Below, piece by piece: positions 22,359-32,437 of a DNA stretch of 64,000 nucleotides. A program made the translations under genes and the position numbers. This stretch comes from Flammulina velutipes (taxonomy: Eukaryota > Basidiomycota > Agaricomycetes > Agaricales > Physalacriaceae): NCBI GenBank assembly GCA_011800155.1, contig CM022373.1:372001-436000 (forward strand), in the 5' to 3' direction. Below the pieces are notes generated by a model, which saw only the letters and a list, made by a program, of their open reading frames with translations, made no database searches and was not told the DNA's origin. The first letter of the stretch is position 1; the number at the start of each line of letters is the position of its first letter.

Positions 22359-22956
22359 ATTATGTTTATTCCATGCGAATATGAATGCAGCATCATTTCC
22401 TTTGTTCCCAGTCATCGTTCTGAAGACAACGTCGTCGTGGCTCGGGAGAACCTGAGTCAATTAAGCTTTTCGGTTGGAACCTTATTTTCAGTTCAAGGAC
22501 ACGCAATTCCGGAGAACCAATATCCTTGTACCAAGACCACGATATCAGAAAACAGGTTGATATTACGCCACACCAGTTCTGCAGTACGTGCAACTTTGTT
22601 TGGCTTGTTTTCATAGGAGTGAAATATACTAGAAAGAGAGAATGGAGCGCCGCCCCATATCTGCCCCGGGTCGTCTACTCCAACAAGAATGTATCCCAAG
22701 TTCGAAGTCGTCTGACGCCGCAGGATCCAACGATGCCTTCACAGAGGTCAGTCTACATCCGTCGAGTTTATTCTTACAGCTCTAATTTGGATTAAACAAC
22801 AGTACTTGAGCTTACTCAAGGTGTATGAACTCCAGCGCGGTAAAGAAGCTCTCAAGAACGTCGTCCGCTATCTACAGGCACACCAAGATGAACAAGAGAG
22901 GGCGAAAATCGCCACTCCCAGAGACGTGTGGGCTAAGATGGTCTACGCTTTCGTTC

Positions 22957-22965
22957 GTCGAATGC
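22957..22965. repeat. MULE target-site duplication, left copy
   Basis: GTCGAATGC directly precedes the left terminal repeat. The same nine bases follow the right end at 26307-26315. Nine bases is the usual MULE duplication length. Confidence 0.92.
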
Positions 22966-23042
22966 AGCTTCCTCTGCTAGTCCCCACCCCTAACACATCA
23001 CGCGCCTCGGAGATTGCCGAAATCCACCTTCGTGCGTTCACG
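22966..23042 (+). repeat. MULE left terminal inverted repeat
   Basis: This matches the reverse complement of 26231-26306 with about ten differences and one single-base gap. Shared core blocks include CTGCTAGTCCC and CCTAACACATCACG. Confidence 0.88.
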
Positions 23043-23173
23043 AAGGCTTATGTATATAGAGACCACCAAGCCACTTTAGAGCGTAGTAATTGTAGTACAA
23101 TGAGACATGTTGAATCTAACTCAATTGGCCAATTTACTAACACAAGATCAAGAAGCAACTTAGAAGTTTGATA

Positions 23174-26157
23174 TCAATGATTATCAGAGGGGCGAGGACG
23201 AGTTCGGTAAAACATAGCACTTGAGTTCTCCTTTCCCCACGTCAAAGGTGCATTCCCACGACTGGTATTGCTCTGCCTCTCAACAGCCAGACATTCTCGT
23301 GCCAACCTCAAGAAGGATGCGCCCCGCTGCTCCAGTGTTGCCAAGAATCTTCCATCCCTAAACTGTTTTTGATATTCGATGCCGCCAAGGAAGGCCTTGA
23401 TGTCTCCCACAACGGCATCAAGCCGTTGCTCGTACGACCCTGTGGTTGTATTCCAGTCCTCGTCGTCCATGTCCATCATGTCCTCGTCACCTCCCGCGAT
23501 TCCCTCATCATCTTCCTCTTCTGTGTCACAGCTTGGCGGCCCACCTTGCCTAGGAGCGCCCGCCACTTCATCGGAAATGATAGGCACCAGCGTAGCGTGC
23601 GACCAAAATGGAGGAACACGGCTTCGGGAAACCTCGACGAAGAATTGAGGAGGGACCGGATGGACGCATTGGACAAGATGCTTGCAAACTAGGAAACGGC
23701 TGCGAACGAAATGTGGGCATGTACACACCCATTTCCTCACATCAGGTCGATATTTCTGTGCTGTCTCCTCGTCGTTGATGGGCTGAACCTCGCTTTTCCT
23801 CCAGATCCTTTTGAATTCCTTGCGCCAGGACCCCAATTCTCTGTGACGCTGCCGCAGCTCGACTGGCATCAGCAGGATGTCCAGTTTCAAATAATACAAT
23901 GGTGCAAGCTTCTTCACGACAATCCAGATGAGGATGTCAATTCGAGGACGGTGGAAGTGATGGAGGAAGTCTTTCTTGATGCGTCGCCAGCTGCAGCGTT
24001 GTGAGTCAATATTCTTTAGAAGGCATCTACATACTCACTGCGACTCCATAATCATAGTTGTCTTCAATCTGGAAATCTCCTTTGAGTTCGAAGAACGTGC
24101 CCACAATTCCCATCTCCCTTCGCGATACCAATTCTCCCAAAGATACGCCCATAGTTCAGGTAGGTCATACTTCCGACAAAGCTCATACATTTGCTGAACT
24201 GCCCAGTGTCGTATGCCAACGGATGTCGGTGCGGAGTAACCCGGAATAAAAGGATGCGCACAATAGTGGCTCTCCATTAGCTGCACAACACGGTCCCTTA
24301 TCTCGGGAGGGCAGAATTCTCGTCGCACCTCCTCCTCCTCTCTAATCTCGCATTCCCCCGCTGTTGTTCTTGCTGGGATTCTGATCATCAACGGCGCTTC
24401 CACCTCCTTCGCCGCCAGCTCCTTCAAAGACAAATCCAACTCCTTCCTTCGAGGGAGGCGTAGTAGGAGCATGTTCGGATTGTTCGCACAAGTGTCCTCC
24501 TCGACCACCTTATCATCCGGTGCCCCTCCTTCGTACTCCGCCCTATCTGCCCTCCCAGACGGCGCCCATTTCTTGTCAATGAACGCAAACTGTGTATGCG
24601 CGCGAAGCGGCTCGTATGGTGTTGTGGAGAGCTTTCGTTTCGCCAAGCGCTCTCGAACCGCTTTGCGGAGATGCCACCAACACAGCTGTATCTTCGCGTC
24701 CCAGACAGCCCGAGCGGTCGCAATCTCTGCCATATCCTTATCGCTATGCACGAAGCGTGGCCGAACACCATACACATCTCTCACCCTTTCCACCCATGCC
24801 TGTAGCGCCATTTTGCGCTTTCCTTGCTCGATGGAGTTTGCTGTCGATAACAGGCAGTATGTTAATGGAACCCCAGTATTATCGCACTCCGCCATAACAC
24901 TATATAGCTCTAGATGGTGGGAGTTGGTATTGTCTAGTGACGGGTGAGTATATTATTGCCTCGAAGAAAGCTTTAACTCACATGTGGCATCTATAGCAAT
25001 CTCGACAATCTTGTCGCGCAGTGACTCTGCAACCTTCCTCAGCCCAAAGCATATCTGCTCCACGCCGTCGACCGTTGGCACCGAGAAGACGTCAATATCT
25101 CCATCCTCAGCATAGTCTCTAAGCAATTTCTCTGCCGACTCCATCTGGCCTGGCGCACGCTTCCAGTATGCCTCACTCATCGCCGTCCATGCAAAGTTGA
25201 CCTGAGCTGAGGAGAGATGTGGGAAGGCCGCTTTGACTTGAGGGAGGATGGCCGCCGGTGTACTCCATTCAACATTTTCTCGGATGATAGCGGTTGCTTC
25301 GGGAGGGAGGCCTACGTCGATGTAGTGGGCATGTGGCTCACGATGTGCAAGGCGTACCCGGACAAGACGGTTTCCATTGCCAGCGTCGCGGCATGCCACA
25401 ATCAGTTTGCTGTGGCACTGGTAACGACGCATGGTGACATGCTCACGATGCTTAACATCGTCGCGCTCGGTTGGCTTGGCCTTGCGTTTCCGGCGGTCAT
25501 CTTGGCAGCAGAAGAGTATTATCTTGTGGCCATGCATCTGCTTCTGGTGCTCATGAACCCTGAACATCGTGAGTCCAAAATGGGTTACAATAATTTTTAT
25601 CTGACATACTTGAAGCGGTACCCCGTCACCTTCCATACCTCCTCCACCGTCATCTGTGTGCGCACGCGGTCCGATATCAGAGGATCGAGTGGTAGTAGGA
25701 ATTGGCCATGGAAATGAACGTCGTGATGCTTCATGTGGTGGCGCAAGGACTCCAGCATTTTCTGCGCGTCTGTGTAGACGGTGATGTCGACATCTTCCTG
25801 TATATCAATGAGCTTTGACAAATGAACTTATGCAATGTGTCTCACATTCTCCTCTTCCTGTCCAAATGGCATGTTTGCGAAGCTAGCTCCGGCGGAATGT
25901 GGCGCAGGTGCATCTTGGCCTGCATTCCCAGTTTGCTCGTACATAGCTTGAGTTGGCGGAAGCTGTACAAGTGCCTTTGAAGCCTTTTCTAGCTGTGCTT
26001 CTTTATTTTCTCTTTTTCTCTTTCTTCCGTTGGCCATGGACTTGGCTGCACTAGTCCGGCATGGCGCACAAGTTTTGTATGGTTCGTCGGCCTGGAGTAC
26101 ATGGCGACATTTAGCCTTGGAGCATATCCTTGGCTCTGAGTTTGTTTGTGAGGACAT
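23174..26157 (-). CDS. MULE transposase with SWIM zinc finger
   Basis: Five exons (26157-25846, 25797-25610, 25559-24982, 24933-24039, 23990-23174), with four introns of 48-50 nt, join in phase to 929 residues. The N-terminus has a Cys cluster (C-x4-C..C-x2-C) and a basic region typical of basidiomycete MULE proteins. The transposase core has Asp in IAIDATYN, Asp in VHSDKDMAEI, and the C-W-W-H motif (CWWHLRKAV) of the MULE/hAT-like DDE superfamily. The C-terminus has the SWIM finger C-x-C-(n)-C-x-H (CTCPHF..CKHLVQ) followed by an acidic tail. It would bind the terminal repeats and catalyse cut-and-paste movement. No stop or phase break is found. Confidence 0.93.
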
Positions 26158-26230
26158 GACGACAAATCAGAGGTAGATATCCATATACGGGACCGCAAAG
26201 ATATGAAGCGAAAGCTACGCTACAATAATA

Positions 26231-26306
26231 CACGAACACGCGAAGTTGGATTTCGGCGATCTCCGACGCACGTGATGTGTTAGGGGCGGGACTAGCAGGG
26301 CAAGCT
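26231..26306 (-). repeat. MULE right terminal inverted repeat
   Basis: This is the inverted partner of 22966-23042. The transposase start codon lies about 75 bp inside it, so the repeat probably contains or adjoins the promoter. Confidence 0.88.
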
Positions 26307-26315
26307 GTCGAATGC
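26307..26315. repeat. MULE target-site duplication, right copy
   Basis: GTCGAATGC, identical to 22957-22965. Confidence 0.92.
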
Positions 26316-27011
26316 CTGGACGAAAGCTTGAGGGAGGGATTGTGAATGGCGCCCATCTAGATAATTGGGATGTCATTGCGAAGAAAATGCCTTATCCGGT
26401 AAGAAAGAGATCACTGAAAGGTTTATGAATTGTCCATTAATCGAACGATATAGTGTTCTCTTTGCAAGGAAGGCGGATATCGATGCGAAGCCTCTGGCAA
26501 TCCTAACGGCCGAGTTGACCGGTGTCGAGAATGCATCATGAAGCGGAGAGTCTGTACGCTCTCAGACTCTGCGGCTGGGAAAAGAGAGTCTCTTAGGTTA
26601 GAAAAGAACCCACGGTCAGAGACAAGCGAAGGTTCCCCCGTACTATCGACAATAGGAAAGAGAGCACGAGCGTCACAGGTGTGGGTGGAAATTGAGGAAG
26701 ACACGGATGTAGAGTTGGACATGGGCGGAGATGATGATGATGGCGATGTAGACGATGTAGAGATTCCGATTCCCCAGAAGCGTCGACGAGTCGAACAACT
26801 TGAAGTTCAAGTCGCTGGTCCTTCGACCTCGGAAATCACTGGCAGTGGTTTCGACACTGACAAAAAAATGGCAAGGATGAACGCTCAGATCCTGGAGTTG
26901 CAGGGAGAGATACAGAAATATGAAGATATCAGGACCAAGGGAGTGAGAATGTTGGCTGGGTTTACAAGGGACATGATGGATATTCTGAAGGAGCTTCCAC
27001 AGGCGCCGTGA

Positions 27012-27334
27012 GTCTGTGAGCAGATGTAATAAAATGGTGGATAAATGTGTATTTAAAAAGGCAGCTTGACTATTACATTGCAGACTATCCCACAACGATA
27101 GGTCGTCGCGTCGCGTCACGATCGGTTGGAAATTAGGAATTTGATTTTGCCGCCCACGGTCACATGCGTCACTGCTCGATCACAATCTTGTCCAACAACT
27201 ACCACCATCCTCTTCATTGTTCTCTACCAATTCAGCTCAACCTTCTGCCTTTGTCCAGGTAGGCCACTTGTTACAATGAGGGTGTATTTAAGCACCCTCT
27301 CATTGCTCTCCGTCCCACATTACTCACTCTCACC
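27012..27334 (+). promoter_or_regulatory. FunK1-1 promoter region
   Basis: The sequence is strongly like 50480-50658, with blocks such as CTGCTCGATCACAATCTTG and CATCCTCTTCATTGTTCTCT. A TATTTAAG box lies about 45 bp before the ATG (TACTTAAG in copy 2). A pyrimidine-rich stretch precedes the start. Confidence 0.5.
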
Positions 27335-29951
27335 ATGGCAGAACCAACCCAACGCGACTCTAAGACTCCCTCAAAGAAATCAGAAAACGCGAACAACGCT
27401 ACTCCTCATCGCAAGAAAAACGCTGGCTGCAGACAATATTCCGTTGAACAGATGGATCGGGACGAATTGCATCAAAGGATAGCTACAGAAACCAGGGGGA
27501 AGTTCTGCGTCGGAATGTCCGCCGACGACTTCTTCGACAACTTTATGCCCTGGAACGACAACACGTCGTCCGACTACCGTCAGCGCCAAGCCCCTGCATC
27601 TCGTGTGGCAGACTTGAAAGCCATGCCTTCTGCTTCCCAAGAGGCAGGCATGTATCCCAAATTCGTATGTCCTTTCCTCTCGTTGCAAAACTTTCGCTGA
27701 ACACCATCTCTAGATATCTGCTATGGAAGGCTGGCCACTCGATTCCAGCGCAGCTACTCAACCGACGCAGGACACGCACATCTTTGCCACAACATTTGGT
27801 AAATTCCGCAAGCCAGACAGATATTGCGAAGGCGCTGCAGTCGACGTGGGTCACTACGCAAGTGATGAGCTCCCTCCAGACGACGCCACGGATCACTCGA
27901 AAATGCAGACCCAAGGGGAATTCAAGCTCTCCGCAGAAGCTGATCCTTTTGTCGACGACCCTCCGCCCAATTCGAAGGCAACAAAGGCTCAGGAACCTGT
28001 GGCGGACGGGGAGACAGAGCTAGGCTTCCGCAACGAGCGAGCCACCAAAGTCGGCCGAGAAACTCGTGGCCAAATCGGATGCTACGCTGCCCTCTCCATG
28101 CACATGTCCTACCGCGAGCACCTCTTCACCTATGTGGTGACTGGGAAATACGTTCGGTTCATTCGCTGGGACAGACGCGGCGCCTTTGTTACGCGAAGGA
28201 TCGACTATACCGTCCAACCGGAAATCTTCTTCGAGTTCTTCCTGCGCTTCGCTCAGCTGACGTGCGCCCAACGAGGCTTCGATGAAACTGTACGGGAACT
28301 TTCGCCTGCTGATGCGGGCATTGCGGCACAGGCGGAAGCAGCCTTTTCAAAATACAGCGAAGACATGCTCCACTGTGAGGCTCGAGCGACGCCAGAAGAC
28401 ACAAACATCCAGTTCTCCGGCCAATTACTCAAGACCACAGTCGACTTTGGCGACGGCGCCCGCACATTTATCATTCCCGCCCCCAAATTCCATTCGGCTT
28501 GTGTCTCGCCATTCGCTCGTTCCACGCGTCGCTGCCTCGTTTATGACCCTTCGCATCTCCCCGACACATCAGGCATTATGTTCATGAAGGACTACTGGCG
28601 TCAAGATTCGCCTCGCACGAAACCGGAGTCTGAGATCTACAAGCTACTTGCCAAGCACAAGATCAAGCATGTAGCGAAGATGGAAGTAGGCGGAGATGTT
28701 CCCGGGATGGTGACGCGATGGCAAGAGAAGGCACTGGGGGACCTTTGTTATCCTCTTCCCGATGGGTGGCGCGAGGCTCATGGTGGAGCACTTCAATGTC
28801 ATCGTGTCTTCCTCTCGACTGTCGCTCGTGACCTGACAGCGTTTGGAACGGTCAGAGTCCTTTTGAACTCGGTTGCAGATGCAGCGGAAGGTGAGTATTT
28901 TTCATCTAGTATGCGAATGCATAACTGATTGCCTTTTCTCAGCTGCACAAATGGCGTTCGACAAAGCCCGCATTCTTCATCGCGATATAAGCGTCGGCAA
29001 CATCATGATTGTTCGGGAAAAAGACGGAAGTGATTCTGGTCTTCTCATCGACTGGGACCACTGTCTCATACTGGGCTCCGAAGGCCTTGATCATCATCGA
29101 GGCGAACGCACGGTATGTGCACTACAAACTTCTTTGAGATCTGCGATGCTAATTGACTGTTTCTCTAGGGGACTTGGCAGTTCATGTCGATTCACATCCT
29201 CCAGAAGCGCGACGATAACCTTATCCAAGGCCCCGTGGACGACAGAGAATCTATCTTCTGGGTTCTTTACTACGTCGCTCTTCGGTATATCAAGAACAAA
29301 AAGAGCCCGGCCGACCTCTATAAGGAACTGTTCAATACCTTCGATGATGCAGGAATTGATGACCTTGGTCGCGACACTGGAGGCCTAAACAAGGAATTGA
29401 CCCTTGAACATTTTGCTGGAGGTGGTAGACAGATGCAATTTGACGTTGCAGGCCTTCACTCCCTCTTCGTGGAACTCGCGCGGGTCTTGTTCGCGCGTTA
29501 CGCCGAGCCATGTACGGATGAACAAATCGCTAGGTACGACAAGTTTCTCAGCCTAGGAGAAGAGTTTGTTTTGGATCATCCCCATTATCTCCAGAAGCAG
29601 CACAAAGCTCTTCTTAAAAACCCTACTTGGATCCAGGATACCTTGCGAAAGCATGCGAAGACCATCCCTCTTCCCTCTAATCCCGATTCGTCATCATCTC
29701 GCAAGGTGTATGATTACCATCTCAACCTGATCACCCCAAACGAGCTCATAAGCACACCGATACGCGCCAGAAACTACCTTTCACGTATCTGTACCACCAG
29801 AATGGATGGTCTAACTGGGAATCTCATCAGGACCTTTTGGTCTACTACGACGTCGAAGAGGAAAGAAGTGCCGGCAATCGCTGAGGCAAATGAGAAAGAG
29901 GGGGAGATTCGGAGCACGAAGAAGGCAAGGAAGACGGCTTCGCTAGTCTGA
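27335..29951 (+). CDS. FunK1 fungal protein kinase, copy 1
   Basis: Four exons (27335-27664, 27714-28890, 28943-29112, 29169-29951) join in phase to 819 residues. The N-terminal half is the family-specific extension. A small-lobe-like region includes KYVRFIRWDR and DYWRQ. The C-lobe carries the catalytic-loop motif LHRDISVGNIMI and IDWDHC in the metal-binding position where most kinases have DFG. The C-terminal tail is Lys/Arg-rich (KKARK), a possible nuclear signal. FunK1 is a basidiomycete-expanded kinase family of unknown substrate, linked by others to multicellular development. The same exon borders appear in the copy at 50659. No inactivating change is seen. Confidence 0.9.
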
Positions 29952-30258
29952 GTACGTCGTGTATATAGAACTATACTGCATTATGAACTGCCAATATCTG
30001 TCGATTGGAAATGAGGTTCGATGCCCAGCACTTCAGCACCTTGACTGTCAATAAAAGTTCAGTACATATCCATGCGTGGCGACGGCACATTGACAGTGTC
30101 ATACAAACTGTAAATCTTAATTCTGATGGCTTCTTTCTAAGTAACCAAGAAACCTATAAAATACCGTGACGTACAGAAGTTGTACGTACTGTTTACAAAA
30201 TGAACAACGCTGACCCACCGTTCTTTCTCAAACCATCACTCACCGCGACAAGCCAAAA
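29952..30258. other. Spacer between FunK1-1 and its partner remnant
   Basis: No exon is seen. The last about 80 bp resemble the matching region before 53568, consistent with a duplicated promoter for the partner gene. Confidence 0.4.
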
Positions 30259-30814
30259 ATGCCTCCAAACGAAAAAGCCTTACGCCTGGTCGCTAGACTA
30301 ATGAACGAGCCTATCCATTGGTACAAACAAGGCGCTACCACGATTCTATCACAGCCAGACAACAAATCGAGGAGAATGAGTACTTCGGTCCAAAATTCAG
30401 CCCAATAACCTGGGAAGAGGCGCAGCAGATTTCCGCTGTATCAGACGATGAAGACGGGCGCTCCAATGTCATATGCTGCCTGATGTTCATCAATCTTGAA
30501 CGCATTTCTGGTGGGCAAGGAGGACTCCTGCACGTGGTTATCAAAAGGGCGGAAAAAGTCATCGCGATGGACCCCGATAATACCAAAACACCTTGTGAGT
30601 ATTTTGTATTCCCTGAATTTGCTTTAGCTGAAGGCTCAGCGCCGTAGGTTCCATGCTTATGCCGGCGAGAGATGCCCCACCAGCAGACCTCACCGCCGGA
30701 GGACATGGCGTTCAACTTATAGTGGCTCCGGACGTGAGAGTCACGTACCAAGTCTCGTATTGGAAGAAGGATCAACTTGAAGGAGGACTACCAGTGGCGG
30801 ATGATCTTGATTGA
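30259..30814 (+). pseudogene. FunK1-associated small protein, copy 1, frameshifted
   Basis: This is the paralogue of the intact gene at 53568-54150. It shares NEPIHWYKQGATT at the N-terminus and ITWEEAQQI, SDDEDG and the YWKKDQL C-terminus. After GGCGCTACCAC it lacks 37 bases that are present in copy 2, which shifts the frame; downstream sequence is still clearly homologous in another frame. The intron (30595-30647) and stop (30814) are conserved. A start within the shifted frame could still give a shortened product, but the conserved N-terminus is lost. Family unknown. Confidence 0.75.
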
Positions 30815-31275
30815 ACGTTTAGACGAGTGCTACATAGATTGGCCATCTGACTCTGAGATGTTAGTAATGTAATAGTACTACCGACAAAAGAAAGAGATTC
30901 ACAAATCAACGTCTGAGCCATAGCTACTGCGATCTCAAAAATATCGCCATCCAGGAGGCACGGTAAGACCTTGAAAGGAAATTCGAAGCATAGAAAACAT
31001 AGGTCACGTGTAGAAACCGTAACTTTCTCACGTTCTCACTCAGACTGCCATTGCCAATGCTAGCAGAGTATCGTAGAGAGTGTATGCGGCAGTATTGATA
31101 AAGAGAATGATGATAATCGAAGAGAATCTATGATTGAATGCGTATGCTCTTTTGTATGATCACTGCCATCCGTATTCTCTGTAAATTTGACGCATCCGAG
31201 CTCAGTTTCACGCCAGTACAGTTGCACCATGAATTTCAATCACATACTGAATTAGAACAGGGAATACTACAGATT
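30815..31275. other. Spacer between module 1 and RING gene
   Basis: The spacer lies between two converging 3' ends. It is A/T-rich and shows no coding exon or RNA gene. Confidence 0.4.
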
Positions 31276-32292
31276 TCACTGCTCCTCTTCGCTCGAGCTC
31301 GAGCTGGATTCCTCACTGGATTCTTCTGGACGCATGGGACCTCTTCTGTGAGGCCATCTTTGGGCGGCGGGGGCTCGCGGCCAAGAGGGCTTATCGACAG
31401 AACTTCGAGCTCTAACCGGTAGACCACGAAGAACCCGCCGCCTGCTAGACTCGTCATGTACCGCATCGACAGTTGGTCCAGAGCTACTTGAATCAGAGCG
31501 TGATAATCTAAGACGTTTTACACCAATCCTTGCCGGAGGGGATGGTGCAGATGCTCTGTGAAAGCGAATGGTTAGGAAATGGAGCATAATTGTGGGAGAT
31601 AAATGATTCACCTAGTGTGTTCAGAATCGTCCCTAAGGACCTGCTTTAGTCTTTCATACTTATCTTTTAGGGCGTCAAGCTGGGCCTGCAGCTCGTCGGT
31701 CTTCTTTCGCTCGGCCTCATATTGCCCTCGGAATCTTTTCAGACCAATCGTCGCCTCTCGTTCTCCTAGCGTATGTGCTTCGCAGCGTCTCATGTATTTT
31801 TCGCATGCAGTCATAAGCTGTTTGTTGTCCTTTTCTAGGACAGCATTTCGTGATTCCATGGTGTCTAGTCTTGCGGACAAAGCTTCTGTGTCCGTGGATG
31901 TTTCGATGAAGAGGCGACGGACACTGGGAGTAATGAAAGAATGGAATTTCTTGGGAAGGCACCGCAGCTAGAAGATGATGTGAGGGCTTGACGTTGCAGG
32001 AATAGACATAATCGCTCACATCTGGCAAGGCTAGTTGATTCGTAGATCAGCTCAGGCAACTCGAAGAGAGACAACGACGAACCTATCGGGAAAGAGCTAC
32101 GACATGTTGGGCACGATGCAGTATAGACGTCTTCAGTAGAAGTTCCGACATGATCCCATATGCAATCCGAGCAATATACATGGCCTGTGCATGTCAGAAC
32201 GCGTCGCGTCGGGATGATCGTGTCCACTGACCACAAGGAAGAGAGCAGGGCTCCTTGAATTCGCCCAGGCAGATATTGCATTGTCCAGACAT
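31276..32292 (-). CDS. RING-finger protein with coiled coil and Ser/Glu-rich tail
   Basis: Minus strand. Exon 1 starts at 32292 with CNIC, and an intron at 32187-32233 (approximate) splits the RING between C-SLPCG and HVYCSDC. CPTC completes the C3HC4 pattern. A long coiled coil follows (ORF 31880-31608, rich in Glu/Lys/Leu heptads). After another intron ending near 31560 comes an Arg/Ser-rich region and a poly-Ser/Glu C-terminus. By family this is a probable E3 ubiquitin ligase. The splice between RING and coiled coil is not settled: the obvious donor (AGAT|GTGAGC) and acceptor (TTCTAG) give a frame that misses the coil. Either a longer intron of about 137 nt, ending near 31890, or a frameshift is needed. 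Confidence 0.65.
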
Positions 32293-32437
32293 AATAAAAC
32301 CAAGAAATTGACGCGTCGATACCGCGTTTTGCAGTGGCAAGAGTGACGGTGAAAGGAGAGGTAGATGTCGGCAAACAACCATAAATACCACATCTGCTCT
32401 TTGTTCCCGACCACCACCACGACGGCATGCCAGCTCA

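Larger units (their letters stand above)
22966..26306 (-). mobile_element. MULE (Mutator-like) DNA transposon, apparently intact
   Basis: The element is 3341 bp, with inverted terminal repeats of about 75 bp (22966-23042 and 26231-26306) starting AGCTT.CC.CTGCTAGTCCC and about 85 percent alike by eye. It is flanked by the perfect 9-bp duplication GTCGAATGC and carries one gene, the transposase, on the minus strand. Intact ends, duplication and coding frame suggest recent movement and possible autonomy. Confidence 0.92.
22642..27011 (+). pseudogene. Zinc-cluster-like gene split by the MULE
   Basis: The host gene has exons 22642-22746 and 22803-22965, then the MULE, then 26316-26398 and 26454-27011. 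Removing the transposon and one copy of the 9-bp duplication joins the two halves in phase, for a predicted 302-residue protein. The N-terminal part is basic-helical. The part after the insertion has C-x2-C-x6-C-x12-C-x2-C-x6-C (from 26454), the spacing of a Zn2Cys6-like binuclear cluster, then a nuclear-localisation-like basic run (QKRRRVEQ), an acidic Asp stretch, and a C-terminal coiled coil. It could be a DNA-binding or nuclear protein; I recognise no named family. It is disrupted in this allele unless the element excises. Confidence 0.75.
27150..30814 (+). repeat. Duplicated FunK1-partner segment, copy 1
   Basis: From the shared promoter block (CACGGTCACATGCGTC...) through the kinase and the small partner gene, this segment matches 50480-54150 in gene order, exon borders and much of its bases. 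The copies are direct repeats about 23.3 kb apart. Confidence 0.85.

Noticed and set aside
23379..23692. Ser-rich plus-strand frames
   Set aside because: They are antisense to the acidic C-terminus of the MULE transposase.
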